Origin: CAWATZ01 sp963784995
GTDB taxonomy: Bacteria > Planctomycetota > Planctomycetia > Gemmatales > Gemmataceae
Direction: 5' to 3'
Assembly (NCBI GenBank): GCA_963784995.1
Contig: CAWATZ010000013.1
Span: 868,001 to 932,000 of the forward strand
Length of the DNA: 64,000 nucleotides
Both the position numbers and the translations under genes were made by a program. Under the pieces are notes generated by a model, which searched no databases, was not told the origin of the DNA, and worked only from the letters and a program-made list of their open reading frames with translations. Positions 17,327 to 27,199 of this stretch are shown one piece after another (the first letter of the stretch is position 1; each line of letters opens with the position of its first letter).

Positions 17327-19387
17327 ATGATCACCAAGTTGATCTCTCCCGCAAACTTCCTGGTGTCCCGAGGCCAATGTCGTCCTTTCGGCGCCACCGT
17401 CCGAGCCAAAGGGGTCAACTTCGCCGTCTTCTCGCGTCACGCCCGTGCCGCCTGGCTGGTGCTGTACCCCGAAGGCTGTGAAGTTCCGATCGCCGAGATC
17501 CGGCTCGACCCCACCATCAACAAGACCGGCGACGTCTGGCACGTCTTCGTCCACGACATGCCGGCCGACTTGCAATACGGCTGGCGGATGGATGGCCCCT
17601 TCATCCCCGAAAAGGGCCATCGCTTCAACCCGCGCGCCATCCTGCTCGATCCTTACGCCCGGGCCATCAGCGGCAACCACCAGTGGGGCGTCGCCGACGT
17701 TCCCTACGGGAAGACCACCGGCCAGCTGCCGCGCCGTTGCCGGCTGGTCGCCGACGATTTCGACTGGGAGGGCGACCATCCCCTGGCCACGCCCCTGTCG
17801 CAGACCGTTTTCTACGAGCTGCACGTTCGCGGCTACACTCAGCACTCCTCCTCGGGGGTCCACCATCCCGGCACCTTCCTCGGCCTCACCGAGAAGATCC
17901 CGCACCTGAAGGACCTCGGCGTCACCGCGGTGCAGCTGATGCCGGTGATGGAGTTCGACGAGCTGGATTGCATGCGGAAACATCCAGTGACCGGGGAGCA
18001 ACTGAAGAACTACTGGGGCTACAACACCCTGTCGTTCTTCGCGCCGAAGGCGGCCTACGCTGCCGACGCCGGCAACCAGGTCAACGAATTCAAGGAGATG
18101 GTCAAGCGCTTCCACGAGAACGGCATCGAGGTGATCCTCGACGTGGTGTACAACCACACAAGCGAGGGCAACGAGAACGGACCGACGCTCAGCTTCCGCG
18201 GCCTGGACAACAGCATCTATTACACCCTCGACCGGCACGGCAAGTACCAGAACTACTCCGGCTGCGGCAACACGCTCAAGTGCAATCATCCGCTGGTGCG
18301 CGACCTGATCATCGAGAGTCTGGTCTACTGGGTGGCGGAGATGCACGTGGACGGCTTCCGCTTCGACCTGGCGTCCATCCTGGGCCGGGGCGTCAACGGC
18401 GAGGTGCTGAGCGATCCGCCGCTGCTGCGGCACATCGCCGAGCATCCGCAGCTGGCCGGCACCAAGCTGATCGCCGAGGCCTGGGACGCGGCCGGCCTGT
18501 CCCAGGTCGGCCAGTTCCCCGCCTGGGGCCGCTGGGCCGAGTTCAACGACCACTTCCGGGACGAGGTGCGCCGTTTCCAGCGCAGCGAGCCCGGCCTGAC
18601 CTCCGCCCTGGCCCGGCGCATCTGCGGCAGCCCCGACATCTACGGAGCGGCCGCGGCCCATCCGTATCACTCGATCAACTTCGTCACCTGCCACGACGGC
18701 TTCCCGCTCCACGACCTGGTCAGCTACAACCACAAGCACAACTGGAGCAACGGCGAGCACAACCGGGACGGCTGGAATGACAACCTCAGCTACAACTGCG
18801 GCCATGAAGGTCCGACTGGCGACTTCCACGTCAACGCGGTCCGGCAGCGGCAGATGCGTAACTTCCTGACGCTGCTGCTGATCGCGCAGGGAGTGCCGTT
18901 CCTGCTGGCGGGCGACGAGTTCGGCCGGACCCAGCAGGGGAACAACAACGCCTACTGCCAGGATTCGGAGCTGTCGTGGGTCAACTGGAAGCTGGCGGAG
19001 AGCAACAGCGACCTGCTGCGCTTCACCCGCCTGATGATCGCCATGCGCAAGCGGCATTTCGCCACGGATCGGGAAGGGTTCACTAGCCGGATCAAGTGGT
19101 ACGGCCCTCACGGCCAGCCGGACTGGAGCGCGACCGCGCGGTCGCTGGCCTTCCACCTGCACGGCGAGGCGGGGCAGGCCGACCTGTTCGTGATCTGCAA
19201 CGCCCACTGGGAAACGCAGCGGTTCGGGCTGCCGAGCTACCCCGGCCACTGGCGGAGGTTGGTCGATACGAACTTGCCGTCACCCTGCGACATTGTCGAG
19301 GAGCACCAGGCGGTGCCGCTCAATCCCGGCGACCACTACGTGGTCACGCCACGCTCGACCGTGATCCTGATTTCGCCGCGGAAGTGA
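17327..19387 (+). CDS. glgX: glycogen debranching enzyme, isoamylase type
   Basis: The 686-residue cytoplasmic enzyme hydrolyses alpha-1,6 branches of glycogen. An N-terminal CBM48-like domain (about 15-140, RPFGATVRAKGVNFAVFSRHA) precedes the GH13 barrel. GH13 regions are visible: DVVYNHTSEGN, the nucleophile Asp in VDGFRFDLASIL, the acid/base Glu in LIAEAWDAAG, and the CHDGF/HNWSNGEHN region typical of isoamylase/GlgX. The length fits the family. The ATG at 17327 is chosen because it sits after the palindrome and matches usual GlgX N-termini; the frame is open 26 codons further upstream. It follows the GH57 gene and the two probably cooperate in glycogen breakdown or remodelling. Confidence 0.93.
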   Translation: MITKLISPANFLVSRGQCRPFGATVRAKGVNFAVFSRHARAAWLVLYPEGCEVPIAEIRLDPTINKTGDVWHVFVHDMPADLQYGWRMDGPFIPEKGHRFNPRAILLDPYARAISGNHQWGVADVPYGKTTGQLPRRCRLVADDFDWEGDHPLATPLSQTVFYELHVRGYTQHSSSGVHHPGTFLGLTEKIPHLKDLGVTAVQLMPVMEFDELDCMRKHPVTGEQLKNYWGYNTLSFFAPKAAYAADAGNQVNEFKEMVKRFHENGIEVILDVVYNHTSEGNENGPTLSFRGLDNSIYYTLDRHGKYQNYSGCGNTLKCNHPLVRDLIIESLVYWVAEMHVDGFRFDLASILGRGVNGEVLSDPPLLRHIAEHPQLAGTKLIAEAWDAAGLSQVGQFPAWGRWAEFNDHFRDEVRRFQRSEPGLTSALARRICGSPDIYGAAAAHPYHSINFVTCHDGFPLHDLVSYNHKHNWSNGEHNRDGWNDNLSYNCGHEGPTGDFHVNAVRQRQMRNFLTLLLIAQGVPFLLAGDEFGRTQQGNNNAYCQDSELSWVNWKLAESNSDLLRFTRLMIAMRKRHFATDREGFTSRIKWYGPHGQPDWSATARSLAFHLHGEAGQADLFVICNAHWETQRFGLPSYPGHWRRLVDTNLPSPCDIVEEHQAVPLNPGDHYVVTPRSTVILISPRK

Positions 19388-19395
19388 GGGACATC

Positions 19396-19445
19396 TTGAT
19401 TTAGCGTTTCGCGCTGCGGTGACCGAGCGCGAAACGCTAAATCAA
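19396..19445. terminator. bidirectional terminator-like hairpin
   Basis: Perfect 20-base arms (TTGATTTAGCGTTTCGCGCT, 19396-19415, and 19426-19445) surround a 10-base loop. It lies between the convergent glgX and 19459-20307 genes. Right of the stem comes AAAACAC, giving a T-rich run only weakly. Confidence 0.75.
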
Positions 19446-19458
19446 AACACATCACTCC

Positions 19459-20307
19459 TCACTTCGTCGGTTGCCACTCCAGCCCGATGGGGACTTCCTT
19501 CAGCCGCTTGGCCAGCATCTCGTAGGGCGTCCCCGGGTGCTGCTTCATGACCTGATCCAGTCGGCGGTGAGCATCGCGCGCCAGGAGCTTGCCGGCTGCA
19601 TCGCCCGCCAGCGCCGCCTGGGGAACCATCTTCCAGCCGGTGTGCTTGGGATCGAGGGGAACCAGCTCCTTGCGCATCCGCCCCAGCATGCTCTGGTACT
19701 CGTAGAGCTGAGCGATCTGCAATTCCAGCCGAGCCTGAATCAGGTCGGCCTGGGCCTGCCAGCGGCGCGGCTCCTTGGCCCGGACCTCGGCGCTGGCTTG
19801 CAGTTCCTCCAGCGCATCCTGGAGTGTGCTCATCCTGCTGGCCAGGGCCCGCTCCTCGCCCAGCAACTGCGCCTTGAACTGGTTCTCATTAGCAGGCCGG
19901 GCATAGCGGCCGCTGAGGTTCGGCGGGGCACCGCCCAGCTCCTCGCGGGCCTCCTTGACCGCGGCGGTCAGGTCATGAGGCGCGGTCTGATCCGAGAGAG
20001 CCCACAGCACGGCACGGGCTTTGTGGACCGTTGCCTTGTGCTTGGAATGCTCGGCCGATGCAGCCGGGTAGTCCGCCAGTTTCTCCCGGGTGAAGACCGG
20101 CATTCCTTCCAGCCGCAGGACCTTCTTGTCCTCGGGCACGAACAGCAGCTCCGGAATCCGGATCTCCTGAAAGACGCCCTCGACAAAGCGCTGGCTGGCT
20201 TCCTCGGAGGTCCGGGGCAGAGGCGCCTGCGCCCGGAGGACCGTCGGCGTCAGGGCAACGATGATACCAAGCAGGGACCAGAGCCACCGGCTGGAAAGGG
20301 AACGCAT
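19459..20307 (-). CDS. secreted hypothetical protein, helix-rich
   Basis: I do not recognise this 282-residue protein. It has a signal peptide (LWSLLGIIVALTPTVLRAQA). The mature part is charged and helical, with likely coiled-coil between about residues 140 and 215 (GEERALASRMSTLQDALEEL, QADLIQARLELQIAQLYEYQ). The end, RRLDQVMKQHPGTPYEMLAKRL, resembles phrases in planctomycete secreted proteins that process TPR-like units. No catalytic motif was seen. The start at 20307 gives the signal peptide; the frame is open upstream but without coding character. Confidence 0.7.
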   Translation of the reverse strand: MRSLSSRWLWSLLGIIVALTPTVLRAQAPLPRTSEEASQRFVEGVFQEIRIPELLFVPEDKKVLRLEGMPVFTREKLADYPAASAEHSKHKATVHKARAVLWALSDQTAPHDLTAAVKEAREELGGAPPNLSGRYARPANENQFKAQLLGEERALASRMSTLQDALEELQASAEVRAKEPRRWQAQADLIQARLELQIAQLYEYQSMLGRMRKELVPLDPKHTGWKMVPQAALAGDAAGKLLARDAHRRLDQVMKQHPGTPYEMLAKRLKEVPIGLEWQPTK

Positions 20308-20381
20308 GGTGAAATCTCCTCGAAGTCTCGACTCGACCCTGTCAAGGATACCGCGCCCGGGGCTCCGGAGCGATGGAGAAA

Positions 20382-20693
20382 TCAAACAGCGGGCGGTCCC
20401 TGGGAATCGTCCGCGGTGAACTGGACGTGATCTCCATGCCGGTTGCGCAGCAAGGTGGCGTGCCGTTCCGCCTCCACCATGGCATTGCGCGAGCGCTTGA
20501 AGGGACCGAGCCGATCCTGGTGCGGCTGCCAGAGGGGCACTTCGCCCGGTAATGTCCCCGCTTGCCGCAGCCGGTAGGCAATCTCGGCCCACCACTGGCC
20601 CTTCTGCCGGCGGACGATGAGCCCCTCCACCGAACGGTACTGGGCAGGACCGTCGGACTGCCAGCGATCCCGGCGCGAGACGTGACGGCTCAT
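20382..20693 (-). CDS. small hypothetical protein
   Basis: The ATG at 20693 follows GAGAGG and opens 103 codons. The product is basic and Trp/Arg-rich, with RDRWQSDGPAQYRSVEGLIVRRQKGQWWAEIAYR. It resembles no family I can name. It lies upstream of, and in the same direction as, the secreted protein at 19459-20307, with a 74-base gap, so the two may share a transcript. Confidence is moderate because no domain supports it. Confidence 0.5.
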   Translation of the reverse strand: MSRHVSRRDRWQSDGPAQYRSVEGLIVRRQKGQWWAEIAYRLRQAGTLPGEVPLWQPHQDRLGPFKRSRNAMVEAERHATLLRNRHGDHVQFTADDSQGPPAV

Positions 20694-20811
20694 CGCATCC
20701 TCTCCGCACAGCGGCGCCCCCTCTGCTTCATTTTACGATGCTGGTTGCAGCGGAGCCGCTGAATCGTCACAATAACACAAACCCCTTGTTCTGCTCGCCG
20801 GGAGGTCTCCG

Positions 20812-22044
20812 ATGTTGTGCCGACGCTGTGATCTCTCCCGCGGCCCCTCCGGCCCGCGCCCTCGTCTTGCCCTGCTGGCTCAGGTAATCCTCGTGCTGCT
20901 GATCCTGCTGGGGGTGGTCTGGCTGGCCCGGGCTGCCGAGCCTCCCGCCCTGGCTGGCCGTGCAGGCACGGGGGACGAGATTGCCAAGCTGATCCGCCAG
21001 CTGGGCAACGATGAGTTCCAGAAGCGCGAGCAGGCCCAGGAGGCCCTGATCAAGAAAGGCCTGCCCGCCCTGGTCCCGCTGCGTCTGGCCGTGGATGATC
21101 CTGATCCCGAGATCCGCCAGCGGGTCGCGGACATTGTCGAGACCCTCGAACGGCTTCACAACGGCTTGAAATGGACCCTGCTGGGGCACTCCGCGGACGT
21201 TGTCTCCGTGGCCTTGTCGCCCGACGGCAAGCTGGCCCTTTCGGGCGGCAACGACCAGACCATGCGCCTCTGGGACCTGGAGGCCGGTCGGGAGGTGCGC
21301 CAGTTCGGTCAGAACCTGGGGCAAATCTGGGCCGTGACCTTCTCCCCGGACGGCACGCGGGCCCTCAGCGGCAGCAACGGCGGGCAGCTGATCCTGTGGG
21401 AGGTGGCCACTGGCCGGGAGCTTCGCCGCTTCCAGCCGCATTCAACCTGTATCCGCTGTGTGCGCTTCACTCCCGACGGCAAGAAGGCGATTACCGGCTC
21501 CTACGACCACAAGGCGCGGATCTGGGACCTGGAGTCGGGCAAGGTGCTGCACGTCCTGGAGGGGCACAGCGGCTCGGTGATGTGCGTGGCCATGGCCCCG
21601 GACGGCAAGCACGCCCTGACCGGCGGCTCGCACCAGGACAGGACCTTGTGCCTGTGGGAGATCGCCACCGGCAAACTGGTCCAGAAACTGAAAGGCCACA
21701 CGGAGCGGATCATGGGCGTGGCCATCGCGCCCGACGGCAAACGGGCCGTGTCCAGCTGCTGGGACGGCACCACGCGCCTGTGGGACCTGGAGACCGGCAA
21801 GGAGCTGCGCCGCTTCGAGCCCAGCACCGGCCATCTGCAAGCCGTGGCCTTCTCGCCGGACGGCAAGCGGGTGGTCTCGGGAGGCGAGGCCGGCTTCCTG
21901 GCCCTGTGGGACGCGGAAACCGGCAAGGTCCTCCATCGCTTCCGCGGGCACACCGCCAAGGTGGACGAGGCCGCCTTTGGCCCGGGCAACCGCGTGCTGT
22001 CCGGCGGTGTGGATCGCACCGTTCGATTGTGGCTGGCTCCGTGA
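20812..22044 (+). CDS. secreted or membrane-anchored WD40-repeat protein
   Basis: The protein has 410 residues. After a basic start comes a hydrophobic segment (about 19-42, LALLAQVILVLLILLGVVWLARA), which is a signal peptide or anchor. Residues ~55-115 form a helical HEAT-like pair (IRQLGNDEFQKREQAQEALI). Seven WD40 units follow from ~120 to the end (GHSADVVSVALSPDGKLALSGGNDQTMRLWD and so on), enough for one complete seven-bladed propeller. It is probably a protein-binding scaffold, as no catalytic part exists. Its TGA abuts the stop of the convergent glycosyltransferase, forming TGATCA at 22042-22047. Confidence 0.85.
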   Translation: MLCRRCDLSRGPSGPRPRLALLAQVILVLLILLGVVWLARAAEPPALAGRAGTGDEIAKLIRQLGNDEFQKREQAQEALIKKGLPALVPLRLAVDDPDPEIRQRVADIVETLERLHNGLKWTLLGHSADVVSVALSPDGKLALSGGNDQTMRLWDLEAGREVRQFGQNLGQIWAVTFSPDGTRALSGSNGGQLILWEVATGRELRRFQPHSTCIRCVRFTPDGKKAITGSYDHKARIWDLESGKVLHVLEGHSGSVMCVAMAPDGKHALTGGSHQDRTLCLWEIATGKLVQKLKGHTERIMGVAIAPDGKRAVSSCWDGTTRLWDLETGKELRRFEPSTGHLQAVAFSPDGKRVVSGGEAGFLALWDAETGKVLHRFRGHTAKVDEAAFGPGNRVLSGGVDRTVRLWLAP

Positions 22045-23675
22045 TCAATGGTTGGGCTGATCGTCCTGTCGTGGGGGGAAGCGGCCGTTGAATCCGTGGG
22101 CGATCGTGATTCCCCAGGCCGAGACGTCAATGCCGCCTTCCTTGTAATGCACGGTCTGGATTGGTTCGACCTCGGCAAAAGCGGCGTTGAGCCGGCCGTC
22201 AGGCCCGCCAAGGACCAGAAAGGACTTGCCCAGGAACTGGTCGGGCTGCGTCACCGGTCCAACCCAGAAATCGTACTGGCTGTGCCGATCACTCAGGGCC
22301 AACCCGATCGAGTAGGCCTGCGGATGGCCTTCGCAGTAAACGCCCATCTCTCCGGGCAGGCTCCAGTTGGTGCCGGCCAGGACCAGCTCGATCCCCTGGG
22401 CCCGATACTCCCGGCGCAACCGATCAATCTCGGCGGCCAGGAAGCGCCAGCCGCGCAGCCGGCACGTCGGGTCGAGGTTCCGCAGGGCGTAGGGATTGGT
22501 CGGCGTGGGCGGGGCCCACCAGGTCAGGAGCGGACGGACCAGCTCGCTTTTGTGGACGACCACCGTGAGCAGCACGCCGAACGTACAGGCCAGGCTCAGC
22601 AAGATCGCCTGCGTCCGCCAGCTCCAGACACCGATCCACCCAAAGCGATCGTCCAGCCAGGCCGTCACCAGCACCAGGCCCGACAGGTACGCCGTCACCG
22701 GCCAGTTCGGTTCGCCGCCGCCAGTCTTCAAGCTGAACCCCAGGAACAGCAGGAACATGGGGGCCGAGAGCCACCACAGGTAGCGCTTGCCAGGGTCCGC
22801 ACAGCGAAGGGGGTTGGCCCAGACCATCGCCGCCACCCAGGCCACGAACCAGTAGACCAGCAGCAGGGCGCACTGCGTGCCGACGTAGACCAGCGGGCCC
22901 ATCCAGTGGATCGTCTTGCCGGTGAGGTTCTCAACGTGCTTGTAGCTGACCCAGTCGTGCTGCGCAGTTCCACCACAGAATTGGGAAGCAGCACAGGGCC
23001 CCGACGCCGGACAGCACCCAGAAGCCGGGCCGGAGCAGCAGCCGGCGGTATTCCGGCGTCGCCAGCAGGAACAGCCCCAGCGACGGGACGAACAGGACCA
23101 TCGTGTACTTGGCCAGGATGCCGACGCCGACGACCAGGCCGGCCAGCCGGCCAGGCCCATCTCCAGCCGCGGAAGACCGCCTGGTACGTCAGCACCAGCG
23201 CCCAGCCCCAGCAGCAGCTGTAGGGCGAGTCAATCGTCATCAGCGACGAGCCGGCCGTGATCAGCGGCAGGGTCAGGGCGAAGCCGACCACAGCCAGGGC
23301 TAGCTGCTGCCGGCCGAAGACGAGTACGGTCAGCAGATACAGGCTCACCAGGAGCAGGCCGCCGCAGATCACCGCCGGCAGGCGGATGGCGAACGCGAGG
23401 TTGCCGGTGTGTACTTCCGACCAGGGTCCGACCAGCTCGCAGCTGGCCCGGATCAGGTACGCCACCAGCGGGCCCTTGCTGTAATAGCTCCAGTCCAGAT
23501 GGCGCGACCAGTCCCAGTAATGGGCCTCGTCCGGGGCCAGGTCGAGCGGTGGATCGTTGAGCAGGTACAGGACGTGGCCGGCCGACGCTCCGCCGATCAG
23601 CAGCACGGCCAGCACCGGGCAGAGCCAGGTGGGCAGGAAGGTGAGCAGTCCGGAACGGCGCAGCGGCATCAGCAC
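22045..23675 (-). CDS. GT39/ArnT-like membrane glycosyltransferase, two frameshifts
   Basis: The first part carries the GT-C signature LAPDEAHYWDWSRHLDWSYYSKGP near residue 47, as in ArnT/PMT-type enzymes that use polyprenyl-phosphate sugars on the periplasmic side. Multiple membrane segments follow (GGLLLVSLYLLTVLVFG, ALLLVYWFVAWVAAMVW, TQAILLSLACTFGVLLTVVV). The gene passes through three frames: it shifts near 23158 into LVVGVGILAKYTMVLF and again near 22966 into AQHDWVSYKHVENL. The joined protein would be about 540 residues, normal for the family, with no missing segment, which argues for sequence indels. GTG at 23675 lies nine bases after GGAGG and is preferred to the ATG two codons later. 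The substrate is unknown. Confidence 0.78.
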
Positions 23676-23782
23676 GGCAAGAGACCTCCTTGTCGGGGCC
23701 GGGAAGGCCCGCACTCCTGGCGGATAGAAGGTTCTAGCCCAGAAGGCCGGCCCAGGTCAAGACAGGCCGAGAACCACGATTC

Positions 23783-23826
23783 GTTTAGCCGCGACGCGGA
23801 GCCGCGCAGCGGCGCAGCGGAGCGCG
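23783..23826. repeat. single arm of family B repeat
   Basis: The segment TTTAGCCGCGACGCGGAG followed by CGCAGCGGCGCAGCGGAGCG matches one arm of the palindrome at 13877-13971 but has no complementary arm beside it. It is an orphan half-repeat upstream of the glycosyltransferase. Confidence 0.6.
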
Positions 23827-23856
23827 TTCGCAGCCGCAACGTCACAAAAACGACAA

Positions 23857-23899
23857 CGCCCCGAGTATTCTCTCTTTCCGCGAGAGAATACTCGGGGCG
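23857..23899 (-). terminator. intrinsic terminator of the prkA-yeaH-spoVR operon
   Basis: Perfect 18-base arms (CGCCCCGAGTATTCTCTC, 23857-23874, and 23882-23899) enclose a 7-base loop. On the minus strand the stem is followed closely by TCGTTTTTG. It lies 36 bases after the stop of the last operon gene at 23935. Confidence 0.8.
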
Positions 23900-23934
23900 C
23901 TGACACGATTCCCGCCTTGAAAGCGCGGACAGCC

Positions 23935-24408
23935 TTACTCGCCAGTCAGATCGCCGACCAGTTTGCCCAGCACCTCGTGGGTCAGGGCGAAGGGCACGGC
24001 CTGGCGGCGTTTGCCGCCTTCCCGCGCTGCCTGGTAGCGCTTCAGGGAGCAGTTGCCGCCCTGGTGCAGCAGCAGCTCATAGTAATAGCGCTCGTCGTCC
24101 TGCTGGCTGGGGTTGTCGCTGCGGAGCAGGGCCGAGCCGGCTTGCGGATCGGTCTCGATCAGGTGCAGCGGCTCCAGCAGGCCGGTGGTCCGGCCGGCGA
24201 TGCGCTCGGCGCGGGCCCGCAGGTCCACGCCCTCCAGGGGAGTGGTGCGGCCCAGGGACAGTTCGTTGAGCCGGCTGCCGACCTGCTCGACGCAGTCGGC
24301 GTCAAGCTGGACCGTCCAGCCGCTGGCGGGGTCGAGGACTTCCAGGCGGCGGCTGCCGTCCGGTCGCCATTTACCGAGTTTTTGCAGGAGCAGTTTTTCG
24401 AGAGTCAT
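23935..24408 (-). CDS. conserved-looking hypothetical protein, fourth gene of the prkA operon
   Basis: I do not recognise this 157-residue cytoplasmic protein. It begins MTLEKLLLQKLGKWRPDG and has a strand-rich first half (RRLEVLDPASGWTVQLDADC) and a helical second half ending FALTHEVLGKLVGDLTGE. The ATG at 24408 lies inside the spoVR 3' end, overlapping it by 38 bases, with GGAGAAG just upstream in spoVR codons, so translation is coupled. A terminator follows. Position and coupling suggest it works with SpoVR, YeaH and PrkA. Confidence 0.72.
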   Translation of the reverse strand: MTLEKLLLQKLGKWRPDGSRRLEVLDPASGWTVQLDADCVEQVGSRLNELSLGRTTPLEGVDLRARAERIAGRTTGLLEPLHLIETDPQAGSALLRSDNPSQQDDERYYYELLLHQGGNCSLKRYQAAREGGKRRQAVPFALTHEVLGKLVGDLTGE

Positions 24409-27133
24409 CGGCTTCTCCTCCGGTTCGGATCGAGTGTTCAGAGCCATCGAACGACAGCATCGTGGGCTTGCCATCGACCATGGTCTGCAGGTTAACCGGC
24501 CGACCCCAGATGAACTGGATGTTGGCCAGGGTGTCGGCCGCCTGATCGAGACGCAGCTCCACGCCGTTGAACTTGTGCAGCAGGAGCAGCTCGCCTCGAT
24601 TGCGGTAATTGCCGTCTATTACGTATATCCACGGTTTTCCGAAGTTAGTCAAGCTGAATAGGAGCCGCTGCTTGATTTTCTCGAAATCGCGCGACTCAAT
24701 GACGTACTGTCCCCCCTGTTCCTGAAAGGCGAACGAGAACATCTTGTGCTCGACGCAAAATTCCGGCGTCAGGAAGGTGTCGATAAAGGTAATGTCGTTG
24801 TGGATGCGCCGGACCTCGAAGATCTTCTTGCGGCCCAGCCCCAGGTTGAGGTTCCACTTGCGCCGCTTCTCCAGGTCCTCGCACTCCTCGTATTCCTTGC
24901 CGAAGCGCCCGTGTTCCAGCGCATCTCGATGTCGCGGAGCAGCTCGATGCCCAGCTTGTAGGGGTTGAGCCGGGCCCCGGACGTGGCCATGGTGCCGGAG
25001 TGGTGGTCGGCATAATCGATGACCTCGGAAGGGGTTAACACCTTCTGGGTCATGATCGTGCTGTGCCAGTAGCTGTTGTGGTTGATGAACCCCTGGGCGG
25101 CGTAGCGATGCGTTTCCTCGACGGAGATGTCGAAGACGTCGGCACGACGGCGCTCGATGGCGACGATCTCGTCCTCCCAGGCTTCTTCCTTGTACCACTT
25201 GTGGTCGTCCACATAGTGCTGCAAGGCTTCCTGCTTGCGCCGGAGCCCGAAGCCAATCTCGTTCAGGAATACCGCAGCGGACTTGCCCGTCGTGTGGACG
25301 TGCCAGCAGCCGTCCTTGTGGGGTCGGCGCGTGGACAGGATACCGAAGTTCAGCAGCAGCAGCTGAACCGTCTTACTCATCTCCGTGCTGGAGGTAGTCA
25401 AGATGACTCCAGCAGGACCAGCGTAGCCGTCGCAGTCGTAGTAAGCGCGGAGGAAGGCGGTAACAACCAACTTCGGCGAGCGAAGGACGGCATCCGGCAC
25501 ATCTTTCAAACGCGCCGCGATGCCCGTTTTCATGCCGAGGTGCTGAAAGAATTCTTGGATGCTCTTTGAACTGAATGTCACCCGCCAGCGTCCAGCATCC
25601 CACCGCTTGCGAGGCTGAATGCCGAACACTTCATCAAGGAGTTGCGCGAATTGGTCCGCCTGCTCCTCATCGCCCGTCGTCAAGCCGATCGTGCGTTTGA
25701 CTTCGCTGATGTGGCCGTCGCCGATTAGATAGCCCAAGAATGCTCGCCAACTTCTCGTCCAGCGTCTCGGGCACGCGGATACTGCGGCGACGGTTGTGCG
25801 TCAATGGTTTCGTGGCTAATCCTGCTTCGTATTCCGCAACAGGGCCAACGAGAGCTTCGCTGTACCGACCCCGAACACCACGGCGATAAGCGAATAACCG
25901 TCTCAATGTCAACGCTTGCTCGCGCGGCCACTTCTGCGAGAGTCAGCCGCGTGAGCAGGCAATTGCCATGTCGAGGCGTAACCTGCTCGGAGGCCCACAG
26001 ATCCCCTCCCGCCAGCAATCGACGCACGTTCACCGATGCCGAGTTCATCGAGCCGCTTCCACGCTGCCCTCAGGAAGCATGACTCGATGCGTGACCGACC
26101 CTTCCAGTTCCAGACCACGGCGAGTCCTGACCCAGACCGTTTCGCGATCTTCAAACCGCGCCCAATCGTAGACCCGGCGAAGCTGCGATCCGTCACTCAC
26201 TTGCACCGGAAGTCTTTTCTCCACAAGATCTTGTGCTTTAACATTCCAAGTCCGTAAGTACCAAGGAGTTCGGATGGACGCAGGCCCATCCTTCGTTGAT
26301 CACCTTGGTTTGCCCTGCGGAGTGAAATAATACGCCTCATCGCGGACGATCGACAGGACGTCGCGCTGCCACGGCCTTGAGCGGTGCGTTCTCGATCAGG
26401 AACAGCAGCACATCCTTCTCGGGATGCTCGGGGAAGTTGCGGGCCGCCTGTTCCTGCTGCTTGCGGCGTTCCGCTTCCTCCGCCTTGAGCAGATCGCGCG
26501 GGTTGATGTAATCGTCCATGTAACCCTTGCTCTTGAAGCGGGTTACCGGGATGACGCCGCTGTCCTCCGCCTCGGGGGTGAAGTTGTAGCGCGACACGTC
26601 CGCACGCCGCCGGATGGCGGTCGAGTGAATGTCGATCAGGTCGTCGATCGACATGCAGCGGTCCATGAACGCTTCGACTTCATCCTCGCCGAACTTCTCG
26701 GCATACCGCCGGATGCGAGAGCCGTGGTTGGCCATCTCGTCCATCATCTTGCGGTTGGTGTGGCCGAAATAGGCGTTGTTCTTGAAGAAATCACAATGTC
26801 CGTACACATGGGCCATCACCAGCTTCTGATCCACCGTATGGTTGGACCGCATCAGGTACGCATAGCAGGGATCATTGTTGATCACCATCTCGTAGATCTT
26901 CGACAACCCGTAGTCGTAGCCCTTGCGGAGCTCCTCGTAGGACATGCCGAAGGACCAGTGCGGGTAGCGGGTGGGGAAGCCGCCGTAGGCGGCGACCTCG
27001 TTGAGGTCGTCGGCGTCGATGACCTCGAAGATGGTCTCGAAGAAGTCCAGCCCGTACTCGCGGGCATAGCCCTCGATCTCTTCCTTGAGTGGCGCAGGTG
27101 CGGGGGCAGGTTGGTGTTGTACGGGGTCAGCAT
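24371..27133 (-). CDS. spoVR: SpoVR/YcgB family protein interrupted by an intein; several frameshifts
   Basis: SpoVR-family proteins co-occur with PrkA and YeaH in stress and stationary-phase operons; their biochemical role is unclear. The N-extein runs LTPYNTNLPPHLRH ... YGGFPTRYPHWSFGMSYEEL ... CYAYLMRSNHTVDQKLVMAHVYGHCDFFKNN ... DEAYYFTPQGKPKVINEGWA. The conserved NEGWA motif is split from SYWHSTIMTQKVL by the intein (25075-26282). The C-extein continues through GARLNPYKLGIELLRDIEMRW, DITFIDTFLTPEFC and ends DDSRKTAPAKTR. Indels occur in the exteins near 27098, 26365, 26291 and 24905, and more in the intein. Joined exteins give about 515 residues, as expected. The ATG at 27133 is 66 bases after the yeaH stop. 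Confidence 0.85.
25075..26282 (-). other. SpoVR intein with LAGLIDADG endonuclease, N-terminal half damaged
   Basis: The intein starts with Cys (codon 26282-26280, CVHPNSLVLTDL) after NEGWA and ends VFDISVEETHRYAAQGFINHN at 25075, followed by Ser of the C-extein. Block B appears as GSVTHRVML and the LAGLIDADG motifs as FLGYLIGDGHIS and LRAYYDCDGYAG. The terminal His-Asn and +1 Ser fit standard class 1 splicing. Length is 1,208 bases, about 403 codons. The C-terminal 660 bases are one open frame. The N-terminal ~550 bases need about six or seven single-base repairs (near 26252, 26238, 26065, 26020, 25890, 25750), some in homopolymers. The sequence also looks less GC-rich than its surroundings, as expected for a mobile insertion. 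Confidence 0.82.
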
Positions 27134-27199
27134 GGTCCCCTCAAGCTCATCCCGTGGCACGTCGGGCGCGTGCCCGTCGTTGCCTCAGGTTTTGGTGGG

